A stretch of 29,147 nt of DNA from Candidatus Shapirobacteria bacterium. GTDB taxonomy: Bacteria > Patescibacteriota > Microgenomatia > UBA12405. How positions within the stretch are numbered: position 1 is the stretch's first letter; every line of letters starts with the position of its first letter. Below are positions 15,598 through 22,507 of the stretch, piece by piece. The stretch is taken from contig JAQVQI010000003.1 in the NCBI GenBank assembly GCA_028701645.1, positions 1-29,147 of the forward strand, given 5' to 3'. Both the position numbers and the translations under genes were made by a program. The notes under the pieces were generated by a model. The model was not told where the DNA came from. It did not search any database and saw only the letters and a program-made list of their open reading frames with translations.

Positions 15598-16338
15598 TTA
15601 ATTTATTCCAGGTATCCATAATATATTAACCGCAATTAGTTTAAATATGAATAGAGCAAAGATTGAAACAAGTAACCCCGTTATTGCTGATGTTACCGTT
15701 TCTTTTGCTCCTTGTAGTTTTTTTTCATCACCACTAGAAGTAGCCATTAAAATAAATCCATATACCATCAACAAAAAAGCAATTCCCCCTGCAACCCCGA
15801 AGATAATTTGCATAAACCACGGAGCAAACTCATTAATATCTGGGGGGACACATCCCAAAGCGGTATTTATACAAGATGGTACTCCTACTGATTGTTTAGA
15901 TTTAGACTCTTCGTTAGCCTCAGGGGTACCAGGTCTAGGAGCAATATATCCATCTGTTCTATTTGACGTCTCAGCAGAGCAATAACAAGTGGAACCAAAG
16001 CCTCGAGATACACAATTAGGTCTTGGTGTGTCTCCTTGACAGTTATCTAATAAAACTGCGTTACCGTTACAAGTACATTGATTTGTTCCTAACCCCGATT
16101 CCTCTTTTTCTACACATTTACATACGGGGTGAGGGTTAGCGTTCCCTGATCCTTCACACCCAGAAGCATATTCCGTCAATGGATCACAATTATTAGTTAA
16201 AAGATACACTAACCTACTGCTAGGGTTCACAGCACAAGTACATGTACCAGCAGCAAATGCTTTATTTGTGGCAAAAATCCCAAAAAACAACAAAACTAAA
16301 ATAAAAATTTTGTTAAATAAAGTTATTAACTTTCTCAT
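15598..16338 (-). CDS. Secreted Cys-rich protein with C-terminal VirB2/TrbC-like membrane pair
   Basis: About 246 residues. A signal peptide (MRKLITLFNKIFILVLLFFG...AFA) is followed by a Cys-rich exported region with repeated CxC pairs (TCTCAV, VCKCVE, QCTCNG, TCYCSA) and single Cys residues, about 12 in all, and then a Ser/Pro/Glu linker. The C-terminal 75 residues hold two hydrophobic helices with the polar turn ATSSGDEKKLQGAKETVTSAI, the design of TrbC/VirB2 pilins and a close structural match to the next gene. The evenly spaced Cys pairs suggest disulfide- or metal-stabilised repeats displayed outside the cell. The start at 16338 is preferred over 16350 because TGATATGAT ends 7 nt upstream. 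No conjugation ATPase is nearby. Confidence 0.72.
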   Translation of the reverse strand: MRKLITLFNKIFILVLLFFGIFATNKAFAAGTCTCAVNPSSRLVYLLTNNCDPLTEYASGCEGSGNANPHPVCKCVEKEESGLGTNQCTCNGNAVLLDNCQGDTPRPNCVSRGFGSTCYCSAETSNRTDGYIAPRPGTPEANEESKSKQSVGVPSCINTALGCVPPDINEFAPWFMQIIFGVAGGIAFLLMVYGFILMATSSGDEKKLQGAKETVTSAITGLLVSIFALFIFKLIAVNILWIPGIN

Positions 16339-16345
16339 TATCTCT

Positions 16346-16365
16346 ATCATATCAAATGCTACACT
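16346..16365. promoter_or_regulatory. Interleaved divergent promoters (Cys-rich pilin-like / SpoIID-like)
   Basis: Minus strand: TATGAT at 16351-16346 preceded by TGA, 7 nt before the ATG at 16338. Plus strand: TACACT at 16360-16365 preceded by TGC, 6 nt before the GTG at 16372. The two -10 hexamers are 8 bp apart, so RNA polymerase cannot occupy both at once. Confidence 0.55.
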
Positions 16366-16371
16366 TACATA

Positions 16372-18072
16372 GTGTATCTTAATTTCAAAAAAATATTATT
16401 TCTATTCTTAATTTCGTCGCTTGTGCTTTTTGCAGTCAAGCCTATTTTTTCTGATGATCTTCAAGCCCAAATAGACCAAATTACCAAACAAATCTCTGAT
16501 CTAGAAGCCGCCATTGCTCCCTTAAAAAACGAAACAGTTGATCTCAAAAAAAAGATATCTACTGCCAAAACTCAAATCGTCTCTATCGAATCAAGTGTTT
16601 CCAAGCTTAATCAAAATCTAGCCCAAAAAGAATCAGAATTAGAAAATCAAAAAGAATTACTAGGGGAGCGTGTCAAGCGATATTACATCAACACCAAAAA
16701 ATTTAATCCTCTAATGATTTTTCTTTCTTCAGGTGAAGGTAGTTCTCTTCTTCAGCAATATACTTGGTATCAATCGATAATCGGCAAAGACAAAGAAACT
16801 ATTGTCCAATACACCAGTGATATTTCTAGTTTAAATACTAACAAAACCAAATTAGAAACTCAAAAAAATAACCTGGCCAAACTCAAAAACAATCTCGAAT
16901 CTCGTTTTAGTTTTTTAGCTAACGAAATTACCAAAGCTGAAAACTACAAAGCCGAACTTTCCGCCAAACAACAGTCCCTAATTGCCGCCAAAACAGCTAT
17001 GTTTAACACCTCCGTTGGTGAAGTCTCTTCCTCCGACGACCCCGCTTCCAGGGCTGATTATAATCCAGGCTTTAGCCCCGCCTTTGCTCTTTTCTCTTTT
17101 GGTGCCCCTCACCGCAAAGGTATGTCTCAATATGGTGCCTATGGTCGGTCCAAATCTGGCCAAAACTACGAAACTATCCTCAAGGCTTATTACGGCGACA
17201 TAAAAATTGAAAAAATCGATACTAGTGGTTCAATTAGCACTTCAGTTGGTAATCTGCCATTTGAAGACAATTATTTAGTCGGTATTGCCGAAATGCCCGC
17301 CAAATGGGGTGACGAAGGGGGGTATGAAGCTCTCAAAGCTCAAGCCATTGCCGCGCGTACTTATGCTCTTGCTTATACCAACAATCGTACCAAATCTATC
17401 TGTACCACCGAAAGTTGTCAGGTTTATAGTTCCACTCGGTATAATTCCCCAGGTCGTTGGAAACAAGCAGTTGAAGATACCCGCGGTATGGTCATCAAAA
17501 GTAACAAAACCGGCAATATTTTTTCCACCATGTATGCCTCCACTTCCGGTGGTGCCACACTTTCTTATTCTTCTCTTGACCACACCACTCCTCAAGTTTG
17601 GGACACCCCTTGTGGTAATCAATCTTGCTGGCCAAAAGAATCGTATGAAAAATTCTCTCCTTGGTATTACAAAGGTTGGTACAAAACCCGTAGCAATGAC
17701 GCTTATGGTCGCTCTCATCCCTGGTTAAACGTCAGTGAATTTGCCGATATTATTAATGCAGTTTTATATCTTGATAAAACCAACGATTCTAGTCATTTAT
17801 CTCAAATAGAGAATTGCATTGGTTCTTGTGATGGTGCCTCTTGGTCTCGCGACGAACTCCGCCGTCAAGTCACCGACAAAGGCGGACCGATATCTTCGGT
17901 CAACTCTGTTTCGGTTGATTATTCCACTGGTGGCGTTACCAAAAATGTCCGTGTCTCCACTGATAAAGGTGATTTTACTTTTTCCGCCTCAACTTTTAAA
18001 ACTGCTTTCAATCTACGTTCTCCTGGTGCCATCGTTATCAAATCCGACCTCTTTAATATTGAAAAAAAATAG
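16372..18072 (+). CDS. SpoIID/LytB-domain exported protein with coiled-coil N-terminus
   Basis: Secreted or membrane-anchored wall protein. Residues 6-24 form a signal or anchor helix. Residues 30-215 are predicted coiled coil (LQAQIDQITKQISDLEAAI, then many Lys/Glu/Leu heptads), similar in design to PcsB/CwlO-type hydrolase regulators. A SpoIID domain follows from about 235: KGMSQYGAYGRSKSGQNYETILKAYY, then LVGIAEMPAKWG near 302-313 with the likely catalytic Glu, and ALKAQAIAARTYALAYTNN near 320-338. SpoIID proteins are lytic transglycosylases on denuded glycan in Bacillus; here it is presumably a peptidoglycan-remodelling factor. Four Cys near 345-350 and 420-430 could form disulfides. The start is GTG, fixed by the -10 spacing. 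Confidence 0.9.
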   Translation: MYLNFKKILFLFLISSLVLFAVKPIFSDDLQAQIDQITKQISDLEAAIAPLKNETVDLKKKISTAKTQIVSIESSVSKLNQNLAQKESELENQKELLGERVKRYYINTKKFNPLMIFLSSGEGSSLLQQYTWYQSIIGKDKETIVQYTSDISSLNTNKTKLETQKNNLAKLKNNLESRFSFLANEITKAENYKAELSAKQQSLIAAKTAMFNTSVGEVSSSDDPASRADYNPGFSPAFALFSFGAPHRKGMSQYGAYGRSKSGQNYETILKAYYGDIKIEKIDTSGSISTSVGNLPFEDNYLVGIAEMPAKWGDEGGYEALKAQAIAARTYALAYTNNRTKSICTTESCQVYSSTRYNSPGRWKQAVEDTRGMVIKSNKTGNIFSTMYASTSGGATLSYSSLDHTTPQVWDTPCGNQSCWPKESYEKFSPWYYKGWYKTRSNDAYGRSHPWLNVSEFADIINAVLYLDKTNDSSHLSQIENCIGSCDGASWSRDELRRQVTDKGGPISSVNSVSVDYSTGGVTKNVRVSTDKGDFTFSASTFKTAFNLRSPGAIVIKSDLFNIEKK

Positions 18073-18080
18073 TCTTACAA

Positions 18081-18126
18081 AGTTTCCCTTTTTAAGGGAA
18101 ATCCGTTTCTGGCGGAAAGGGTTTAA
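18081..18126. repeat. Double-hairpin repeat, copy 1
   Basis: Hairpin TTTCCCTTTTTAAGGGAAA, then hairpin CCGTTTCTGGCGG, then AAAGGGTTTAAA. First of several copies sharing this order of parts around and inside the next gene. Confidence 0.7.
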
Positions 18127-18140
18127 ATTTAAAAATTAAT

Positions 18141-18181
18141 TAATTTCTAAATTCATTGAAAATTGGATTTTGAAAATTAAG
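18141..18181. repeat. AATTGGATTTTGAAAATT repeat, partial copy
   Basis: TTCATTGAAAATTGGATTTT plus TGAAAATT matches the right end of the two roughly 108-bp palindromic repeats at 21804-21911 and 23474-23585. Confidence 0.7.
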
Positions 18182-18231
18182 TTCCCCTTTTGTCAAAGGG
18201 GAAAGCGGCGATAGCCGAAGGGGATTTTGAA
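18181..18231. repeat. Double-hairpin repeat, copy 2, supplying a Shine-Dalgarno-like site
   Basis: Hairpin TTCCCCTTTTGTCAAAGGGG, then hairpin CGGCGATAGCCG, then AAGGGGATTTTGAA. The terminal AAGGGG lies about 8 nt before the ATG at 18232, so the repeat may provide the ribosome-binding site of the following gene. Confidence 0.7.
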
Positions 18232-18852
18232 ATGATCTTAATCTACGCTTTTAGCAATCAGTGGGGCACCAACATTTCCCATCGCACTCTTCTCGAATTA
18301 CAAAAACTATTAAAAAATAATATTTCTCCCCTTAATCAAGGGGAGATGTCGCAAAGCGACAAAGGGGTTTTAAACTCAAAAAGTAGTCAGGGGGAGATTG
18401 AGGTTTTAAGCCCTCCCTTTTCAAGGGAGGGCAGGGTGGGTTTTGACTTCAAATTAATTTATTTCGATCCTAAATCATTTTTTCAAAAATATATTGCCCA
18501 TAATGATTACGACCTAATCATTGGCCTTGGTGATATGTATGGTGATTTCTCCAAAATTCGTATCGAAACTCAAGCCAAAAACGCTTATAACAACCAACCT
18601 ATTTACCCTTTCTCTCCAATACTTATCGACCTTAGTATTCCTTTAATTGAAAATTATGATTCAAATAATTTTGCCATCAGTGCCAATATGGCCACTTATA
18701 ATAGTAATTGGCTAGCTTATTCTATTCAGCTTCACATCGACCAAAAACATCTCGACACCAAACAAATATTTCTCCATCTTCCCAAAAAATCCAATGCTTC
18801 TTTTATCGCTTCTCAAATCAAATCTCTGTTAGAAATAAACAATATTATCTAG
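18232..18852 (+). CDS. Pyroglutamyl-peptidase-like (C15 family) protein with Cys-to-Ser change and repeat insertions
   Basis: Resembles pyrrolidone-carboxylate peptidase, which removes N-terminal pyroglutamate. Aligned features: MILIYAFSNQWGTN at the start (family VTGFEPFGG), DLIIGLGDMYG...IRIETQAKNAYN (family VGLAxGR...ErxAxN, with the Glu), ISANMATYNSNWLAYSIQLHI (family SxxAGxYxCNxxxY) and IFLHLPKKSN (family FIHVP, with the His). The catalytic Cys position reads Ser (YNSN for YxCN), so it may be inactive or a serine variant. About 40 residues encoded by 18325-18450 are translated palindromic repeats between helix 1 and strand 2. The ATG at 18232 was chosen because codons upstream belong to a repeat. 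Confidence 0.6.
   Translation: MILIYAFSNQWGTNISHRTLLELQKLLKNNISPLNQGEMSQSDKGVLNSKSSQGEIEVLSPPFSREGRVGFDFKLIYFDPKSFFQKYIAHNDYDLIIGLGDMYGDFSKIRIETQAKNAYNNQPIYPFSPILIDLSIPLIENYDSNNFAISANMATYNSNWLAYSIQLHIDQKHLDTKQIFLHLPKKSNASFIASQIKSLLEINNII
18325..18374. repeat. Double-hairpin repeat, copy 3, inside coding sequence
   Basis: Hairpin CTCCCCTTAATCAAGGGGAG, then hairpin GTCGCAAAGCGAC, then AAAGGGGTTTTAAA, read in frame within the pyroglutamyl-peptidase-like gene as SPLNQGEMSQSDKGVLN. Confidence 0.75.
18407..18446. repeat. Palindromic repeat, copy 4, inside coding sequence
   Basis: Hairpin GCCCTCCCTTTTCAAGGGAG followed by GGCAGGGTGGGTTTTGA, read in frame as LSPPFSREGRVGFD. A related non-coding copy lies at 18861-18892. 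Confidence 0.72.
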
Positions 18853-18860
18853 TTTTGTTT

Positions 18861-18892
18861 TAAGCCCTCCCTGTCAAGGGTGGGTGGGTTTA
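18861..18892. repeat. Palindromic repeat, copy 5
   Basis: AAGCCCTCCCTGTCAAGGG followed by TGGGTGGGTTTA, the intergenic counterpart of the copy inside the preceding gene. Confidence 0.65.
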
Positions 18893-18901
18893 GTTTTAAA
18901 T

Positions 18902-18968
18902 TGCCCTTTTTAAGGCGAAGTCCCGCTACTGCGGGAGAAATGTCCCGCAGGGACAAAGGGTTTAAAAT
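18902..18968. repeat. Double-hairpin repeat, copy 6
   Basis: GCCCTTTTTAAGGC, then TCCCGCTACTGCGGGA, then GTCCCGCAGGGAC, then AAAGGGTTTAAA. It has one more hairpin than the other copies, so the modules vary in number. Confidence 0.68.
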
Positions 18969-18969
18969 C

Positions 18970-18978
18970 TGATAAACT
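18970..18978 (+). promoter_or_regulatory. Extended -10 promoter of the PH-domain gene
   Basis: TGATAAACT (TGn plus TAAACT) ends 5 nt before the ATG at 18984. It starts directly after repeat copy 6. Confidence 0.5.
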
Positions 18979-18983
18979 AAGGT

Positions 18984-19721
18984 ATGAATCGATCAAAAGA
19001 TCTAGACATTATTGCCCCCGATGATCCAATTATTTCTCCCAAAAAACCAACAATTGTCACTTATAAACCAGAGAGTCCCTCCGCTACTTTATCTCCCTCC
19101 GACGAAGTCAAAGCTGAAGACAACACTTTCAAACAAGAAGTTTATAATCTTTTGGGTCACAGCAAAAGTTCTTTTTCAAATTTTTTAGTTAATCCCAAAG
19201 TCCTAACTTTTTCAGAACAAGACGAAGATGAAGTGATTTATCTTGCTGTCAGACCTCATTTAATCAGTAATTTTTCTTGGATTGGACTGTCAATCCTTAT
19301 GTCGATTATTCCTTTATTTTTTAGTTATCTTAATTTTTTTGATTTTCTTCCAATCAGCTATCGTTTTTCAGCTGTTTTCTTTTGGTATCTAATTACCTTT
19401 ATCTTCTCTTTTGAAAAATTTTTATCCTGGTATTTTGATTTTTATTTGATTACCAACAAAAGAATTGTTGATATAAGTTTTAATAATCTCTTAAACAAAC
19501 ATTTTGCTCAAACCGATATCTCCATGATTCAAGACGTTTCTTCTTCAATTAAGGGTATAATGGGCACATTTTTTAACTTTGGTGATCTTTTAATTCAAAC
19601 AGCTTCTGAAATTAATCAAATAAATTTTGAAAAGGTACCCAACCCCCAAAAAATAATTAAACTTATCAAAGAGTTACAAGAGCTTGAAAAATCTTCACAA
19701 CTAGGAGGTCAAGATGATTAA
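18984..19721 (+). CDS. Membrane protein with bacterial PH (bPH_2/YdbS-like) domain
   Basis: A 245-residue protein with an N-terminal polar region rich in Pro, Ser and acidic residues (1-85), two membrane helices near 95-114 and 125-147, and a C-terminal bacterial PH domain starting at FYLITNKRIVDISFNNLLNK near 152-171 and continuing QTDISMIQDVSSSIKGIMGTFFNFGDLLIQTAS. That pattern (NKRI, then DIxxIqdV, then G.i.NfGdlxI) is typical of bPH_2 proteins. The function is unknown; the domain probably sits on the cytoplasmic face. It overlaps the next small gene by 8 nt and precedes the PP2C-like/propeller gene, so the three may form one membrane complex. Confidence 0.8.
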   Translation: MNRSKDLDIIAPDDPIISPKKPTIVTYKPESPSATLSPSDEVKAEDNTFKQEVYNLLGHSKSSFSNFLVNPKVLTFSEQDEDEVIYLAVRPHLISNFSWIGLSILMSIIPLFFSYLNFFDFLPISYRFSAVFFWYLITFIFSFEKFLSWYFDFYLITNKRIVDISFNNLLNKHFAQTDISMIQDVSSSIKGIMGTFFNFGDLLIQTASEINQINFEKVPNPQKIIKLIKELQELEKSSQLGGQDD

Positions 19722-19935
19722 TTATTTAGGTTTAGAAAATTATTTTTTAATATTCATAAAAATATTTTTTATTATTTTTTCTGTTTTAAATCTAATTTTT
19801 TCTCTAATTGTCGTTAAACAAGTTACTTCAATGTCAAAAGATATTAATGACAAATTCAATTTTATTTTAATCTCTTTTTCCTACCTATATGTGATTCTTT
19901 CTATTCTTCTCATTTTGAGTATGATAGCTTTGTAG
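19714..19935 (+). CDS. Small two-helix membrane protein (73 aa)
   Basis: No recognised family. Two hydrophobic helices (about 10-35 and 48-72) are separated by a short polar loop QVTSMSKDINDKF. A strong Shine-Dalgarno AGGAGG lies 5 nt before the ATG, inside the end of the PH-domain gene. This contrasts with the leaderless first genes and fits an internal operon gene. The 8-nt overlap with the upstream gene implies coupled translation. Confidence 0.65.
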   Translation: MINYLGLENYFLIFIKIFFIIFSVLNLIFSLIVVKQVTSMSKDINDKFNFILISFSYLYVILSILLILSMIAL

Positions 19936-19941
19936 TATCAT
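19936..19941 (+). promoter_or_regulatory. -10 element for the PP2C-like/propeller gene
   Basis: TATCAT ends 6 nt before the ATG at 19948, just past the stop of the preceding gene. Confidence 0.4.
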
Positions 19942-19947
19942 TAATTA

Positions 19948-21804
19948 ATGCATTTTATTTGTCGTCCTTTCATTGGCAAAAACGATCAATCACTTTGGTC
20001 TCAGTATTGGGAAAATGAACCAGATGATGATCAAAAATTCACCAAAGGCCACCTATTTGGTTTGATAAATATAAAAAATCAACAGTCAGAGCCAGTAACT
20101 ATTGGTCGCGATATCATTTTTGAGATAAATCAACTATATTTTACCCAAGAATCAGAAGATATTAATCTAAGTCTCAAAAACAGCTTAACTCTTCTTTCTC
20201 AAAATCCAATTTTTTTAAATTACCAAATAGATGTTTCTCTAATGGTTGTCTTTAACAACCAAGTATATTTGGCTACTTTAGGGACAAATAATTGTCTCCT
20301 CCAAAGAAACAATCAAATCAGTATTTTAATTAATGGCCAAGAAGGCCAGATTATTTCCTCCTGTGGTCCAATATTAGAAAATGACCGTTTTTTATTAACA
20401 AGTCTAAATTTTTTAAATGTCATAACTTTAGAAAAAATAAAGACTATCTTAGTTGAAACAAAAATTCAAAATATTGAAGAAAATGTTTTATCTCTTATAA
20501 ATTCAACTCCAAACCAAAATCAAGTTTCTGCTGTTCTAATTGAATGTCACCAGGATGAAGTAACCCCCCCCGAAGATTTAATTGACACACTTGACACCCC
20601 AATTCCTCAAGACGATCCGCCACCTGAGGTTATACCTTCTAACATTGTCGCAGACAATCTCAATTATTTTCAAAAACCAGACGCAATTTATGTTCATCAT
20701 CAACCAAATTTTAAAGCTAGCCGTCGCAAAAAAACCCAACTAATCGTTGCTATTGTTTTAATTTTTTGTCTTTCACTAAGTATCTATTATGGTAACCAAA
20801 AAAATAAAACGGCAAAGACCGAGTCAAATTATATTTCTTTAAAAACAGAACTAGAACAAAAACTTACCAACATTAATACTGTTAAAGGTCTTGACCTAGA
20901 TGCTGCCGTAAAAACAGCCCAAGAAGCCAAAATAATTGTCGATAAAATGGTAAGTTTAAACATCCATCAGCCAGATGTCTCCCAATACAAATCACAAATC
21001 GACTCTCTTCTTTTCCAAACTGGTAGTGGTGAAGCCCTCGATCCTCAAGTGGTTCAAGATACTTCTTTTATCGTAAGTCAGCCACAATTTTCTCATTTAT
21101 ATTTTTTCAACAATAATTTATTTTTACTCGATTCTTCAAAAGGTCGGCTTGATTCACTTAATCCTCAAAACAAATCAAGCCAAAATTTAATTATTTCCGA
21201 GTCTATCAAATCTGCCACCCACCTGTTGTTTAACAACAATAGTCTGTATTTACTTAAAGATAATATTTTAAGTTTGGTTGAAAAAAATAATCTTCAACCA
21301 AAATTTGATTTCAGCTCAACCGGGGTTTCATTAACTATCACCGATGTCGATTTTTGGAACGGTTCTTTATATGTTTTAGACAACCAAAATCAATCTATTT
21401 GGAAACTGTCCCCAAATAGCACTGGTTTTTCGACTCCTCAAAAATGGTTAAAAAATGAGGCTAAATTAGAAATTGGTACCAATTCATTGGCAATAGATGG
21501 CCAAGTTTGGGTTCTCAATCATTCTGGTCAAATAGAACTCTATACTAGCGGAGTAAAAGATAAATTTAGTCAAAAGACAAACATAAATTTCACCAAAGCT
21601 ACTTCTCTAAAAACCGACCCTGAAAGTGATTTTCTAATTTTTAGTGATAATTCTGAATTTATCTATGTTTATCGTAAAAATGGTGAATATTATTCAAAAT
21701 ATAATTTAAGTAAATTTAAGGTTGTCGATTTTGCTTTTGACTCAGTCAACAAAATTATTTATTTTCTTTCTTTCGATCAAAAAATCTACCAAATCCCACT
21801 TTAG
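19948..21804 (+). CDS. Single-pass membrane protein: degenerate PP2C-like domain inside, beta-propeller-like domain outside
   Basis: A 618-residue protein. Residues 1-200 resemble a PPM/PP2C phosphatase fold: GHLFGLINI stands where the metal site DGhG is expected, VSLMVVFNNQVYLATLGTNNCLLQRNN matches the central strands, and NDRFLLTSLNFL matches DxxLLxSDGL with the metal Asp lost. It is therefore probably a pseudophosphatase. After an acidic Pro-rich linker (201-255) comes a membrane helix at 263-282, then a helical stalk (about 290-350). A repetitive extracytoplasmic region follows (LYFFNNNLFLLDSSKGRL, LLFNNNSLYLLKDN, DVDFWNGSLYVLDNQNQSIWKL, LAIDGQVWVLNHSGQI), typical of propeller blades. It may sense an outside signal and relay it inside. 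Confidence 0.7.
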   Translation: MHFICRPFIGKNDQSLWSQYWENEPDDDQKFTKGHLFGLINIKNQQSEPVTIGRDIIFEINQLYFTQESEDINLSLKNSLTLLSQNPIFLNYQIDVSLMVVFNNQVYLATLGTNNCLLQRNNQISILINGQEGQIISSCGPILENDRFLLTSLNFLNVITLEKIKTILVETKIQNIEENVLSLINSTPNQNQVSAVLIECHQDEVTPPEDLIDTLDTPIPQDDPPPEVIPSNIVADNLNYFQKPDAIYVHHQPNFKASRRKKTQLIVAIVLIFCLSLSIYYGNQKNKTAKTESNYISLKTELEQKLTNINTVKGLDLDAAVKTAQEAKIIVDKMVSLNIHQPDVSQYKSQIDSLLFQTGSGEALDPQVVQDTSFIVSQPQFSHLYFFNNNLFLLDSSKGRLDSLNPQNKSSQNLIISESIKSATHLLFNNNSLYLLKDNILSLVEKNNLQPKFDFSSTGVSLTITDVDFWNGSLYVLDNQNQSIWKLSPNSTGFSTPQKWLKNEAKLEIGTNSLAIDGQVWVLNHSGQIELYTSGVKDKFSQKTNINFTKATSLKTDPESDFLIFSDNSEFIYVYRKNGEYYSKYNLSKFKVVDFAFDSVNKIIYFLSFDQKIYQIPL

Positions 21805-21911
21805 AATTTCAATTCTCAATTTTCAAATACCAATAAATTATTAAATGTTTTAATTTTTAAATTTAATAAATTGTAAATTCATTGAAAATTGGATTTTGAA
21901 AATTGAAAATT
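21804..21911. repeat. About 108-bp imperfect palindromic (MITE-like) repeat, copy A
   Basis: Begins AATTTCAATTCTCAATTTTC and ends GGATTTTGAAAATTGAAAATT-like; the ends are near reverse complements. Copy B lies at 23474-23585 and a partial copy at 18141-18181. No ORF is inside. Confidence 0.75.
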
Positions 21912-21977
21912 ACTGACAAAAATTTCTCTATAATTTTGATTTTAAACCCCTAGCCCAACTTGGGTAGATTAAAAAAA

Positions 21978-21986
21978 TGTTAAACT
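21978..21986 (+). promoter_or_regulatory. Extended -10 promoter of smpB
   Basis: TGTTAAACT (TGn plus TAAACT) ends 5 nt before the ATG at 21992. It is nearly identical to the element before the PH-domain gene. Confidence 0.5.
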
Positions 21987-21991
21987 AACCT

Positions 21992-22405
21992 ATGCGTTAC
22001 TTCAACAAGGATTCCCTTGATTACCAATTTATCGACAAATTCGATGCTGGCATCGCTCTTACTGGAGCCGATGCCAAATCTTTGCGTGTTCAAACACCTC
22101 AATTTATTGGTTCTAGAATCGAAGTAATCAACGGTCAACCAGTTTTATTTAACCTAAAAATTCCAGTTTATAAATATTCCCAAAATATCGAAACCGACAA
22201 AACTCTCGAAAGAAATTTATTATTGTCAGAAAAAGAAATTGCCAAACTTCAATCATTTCGTCACCAAAAATACATGATTATTCCTATTGCTCTCCATTTA
22301 AAGGGGAAGTGGTTTAAAGTTGAAATTGGGGTTGGCCGTAAGATGCGCAAATACGAAAAACGTCAAAAGATTAAAGATCAAGAATTAAAAAAAACCATCC
22401 ACTAA
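21992..22405 (+). CDS. smpB: SsrA-binding protein SmpB
   Basis: Binds tmRNA and mimics its missing anticodon arm so that stalled ribosomes can switch to the tmRNA template. The 137-residue protein matches the family throughout: FDAGIALTGADAKSLRVQ (family FEAGIvLxGxEVKSlR), IEVINGQPVLFNLKIPVYKYSQ, LERNLLLSEKEIAKLQ, MIIPIALHLKGKWFKVEIGVGRKMRKYEKRQKIKDQE. The usual GKKxyDKR is RKMRKYEKR, and the basic tail after it is short. Its RNA partner, tmRNA, lies about 600 nt downstream on the other strand, with only the CarD-like gene between them. Confidence 0.93.
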   Translation: MRYFNKDSLDYQFIDKFDAGIALTGADAKSLRVQTPQFIGSRIEVINGQPVLFNLKIPVYKYSQNIETDKTLERNLLLSEKEIAKLQSFRHQKYMIIPIALHLKGKWFKVEIGVGRKMRKYEKRQKIKDQELKKTIH

Positions 22406-22431
22406 CCCTTCCATTTTTGTCCTAAAAATAG

Positions 22432-22437
22432 TACAAT
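22432..22437 (+). promoter_or_regulatory. -10 element for the CarD-like gene
   Basis: TACAAT preceded by TAG; it implies a leader of roughly 60 nt before the ATG at 22508. Unlike the leaderless genes, this one has a Shine-Dalgarno site (AAAGGAG, 5 nt before ATG). Confidence 0.4.
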
Positions 22438-22507
22438 ATATATATCGTAGTTCTAGCGGTCTTTTATTATAGATACGGATAATTAGTTTTTAAAAGAAAG
22501 GAGTCTT

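Noticed and set aside
17275..17728. Two overlapping 147-codon ORFs, one antisense and one in another plus-strand frame
   Set aside because: Both are shadows of the SpoIID-like gene, whose own frame carries the recognisable domain.
18190..18231. TTG start for the pyroglutamyl-peptidase-like gene
   Set aside because: The added codons come from the intergenic hairpin repeat; the ATG at 18232 matches the family N-terminus and follows an AAGGGG site.
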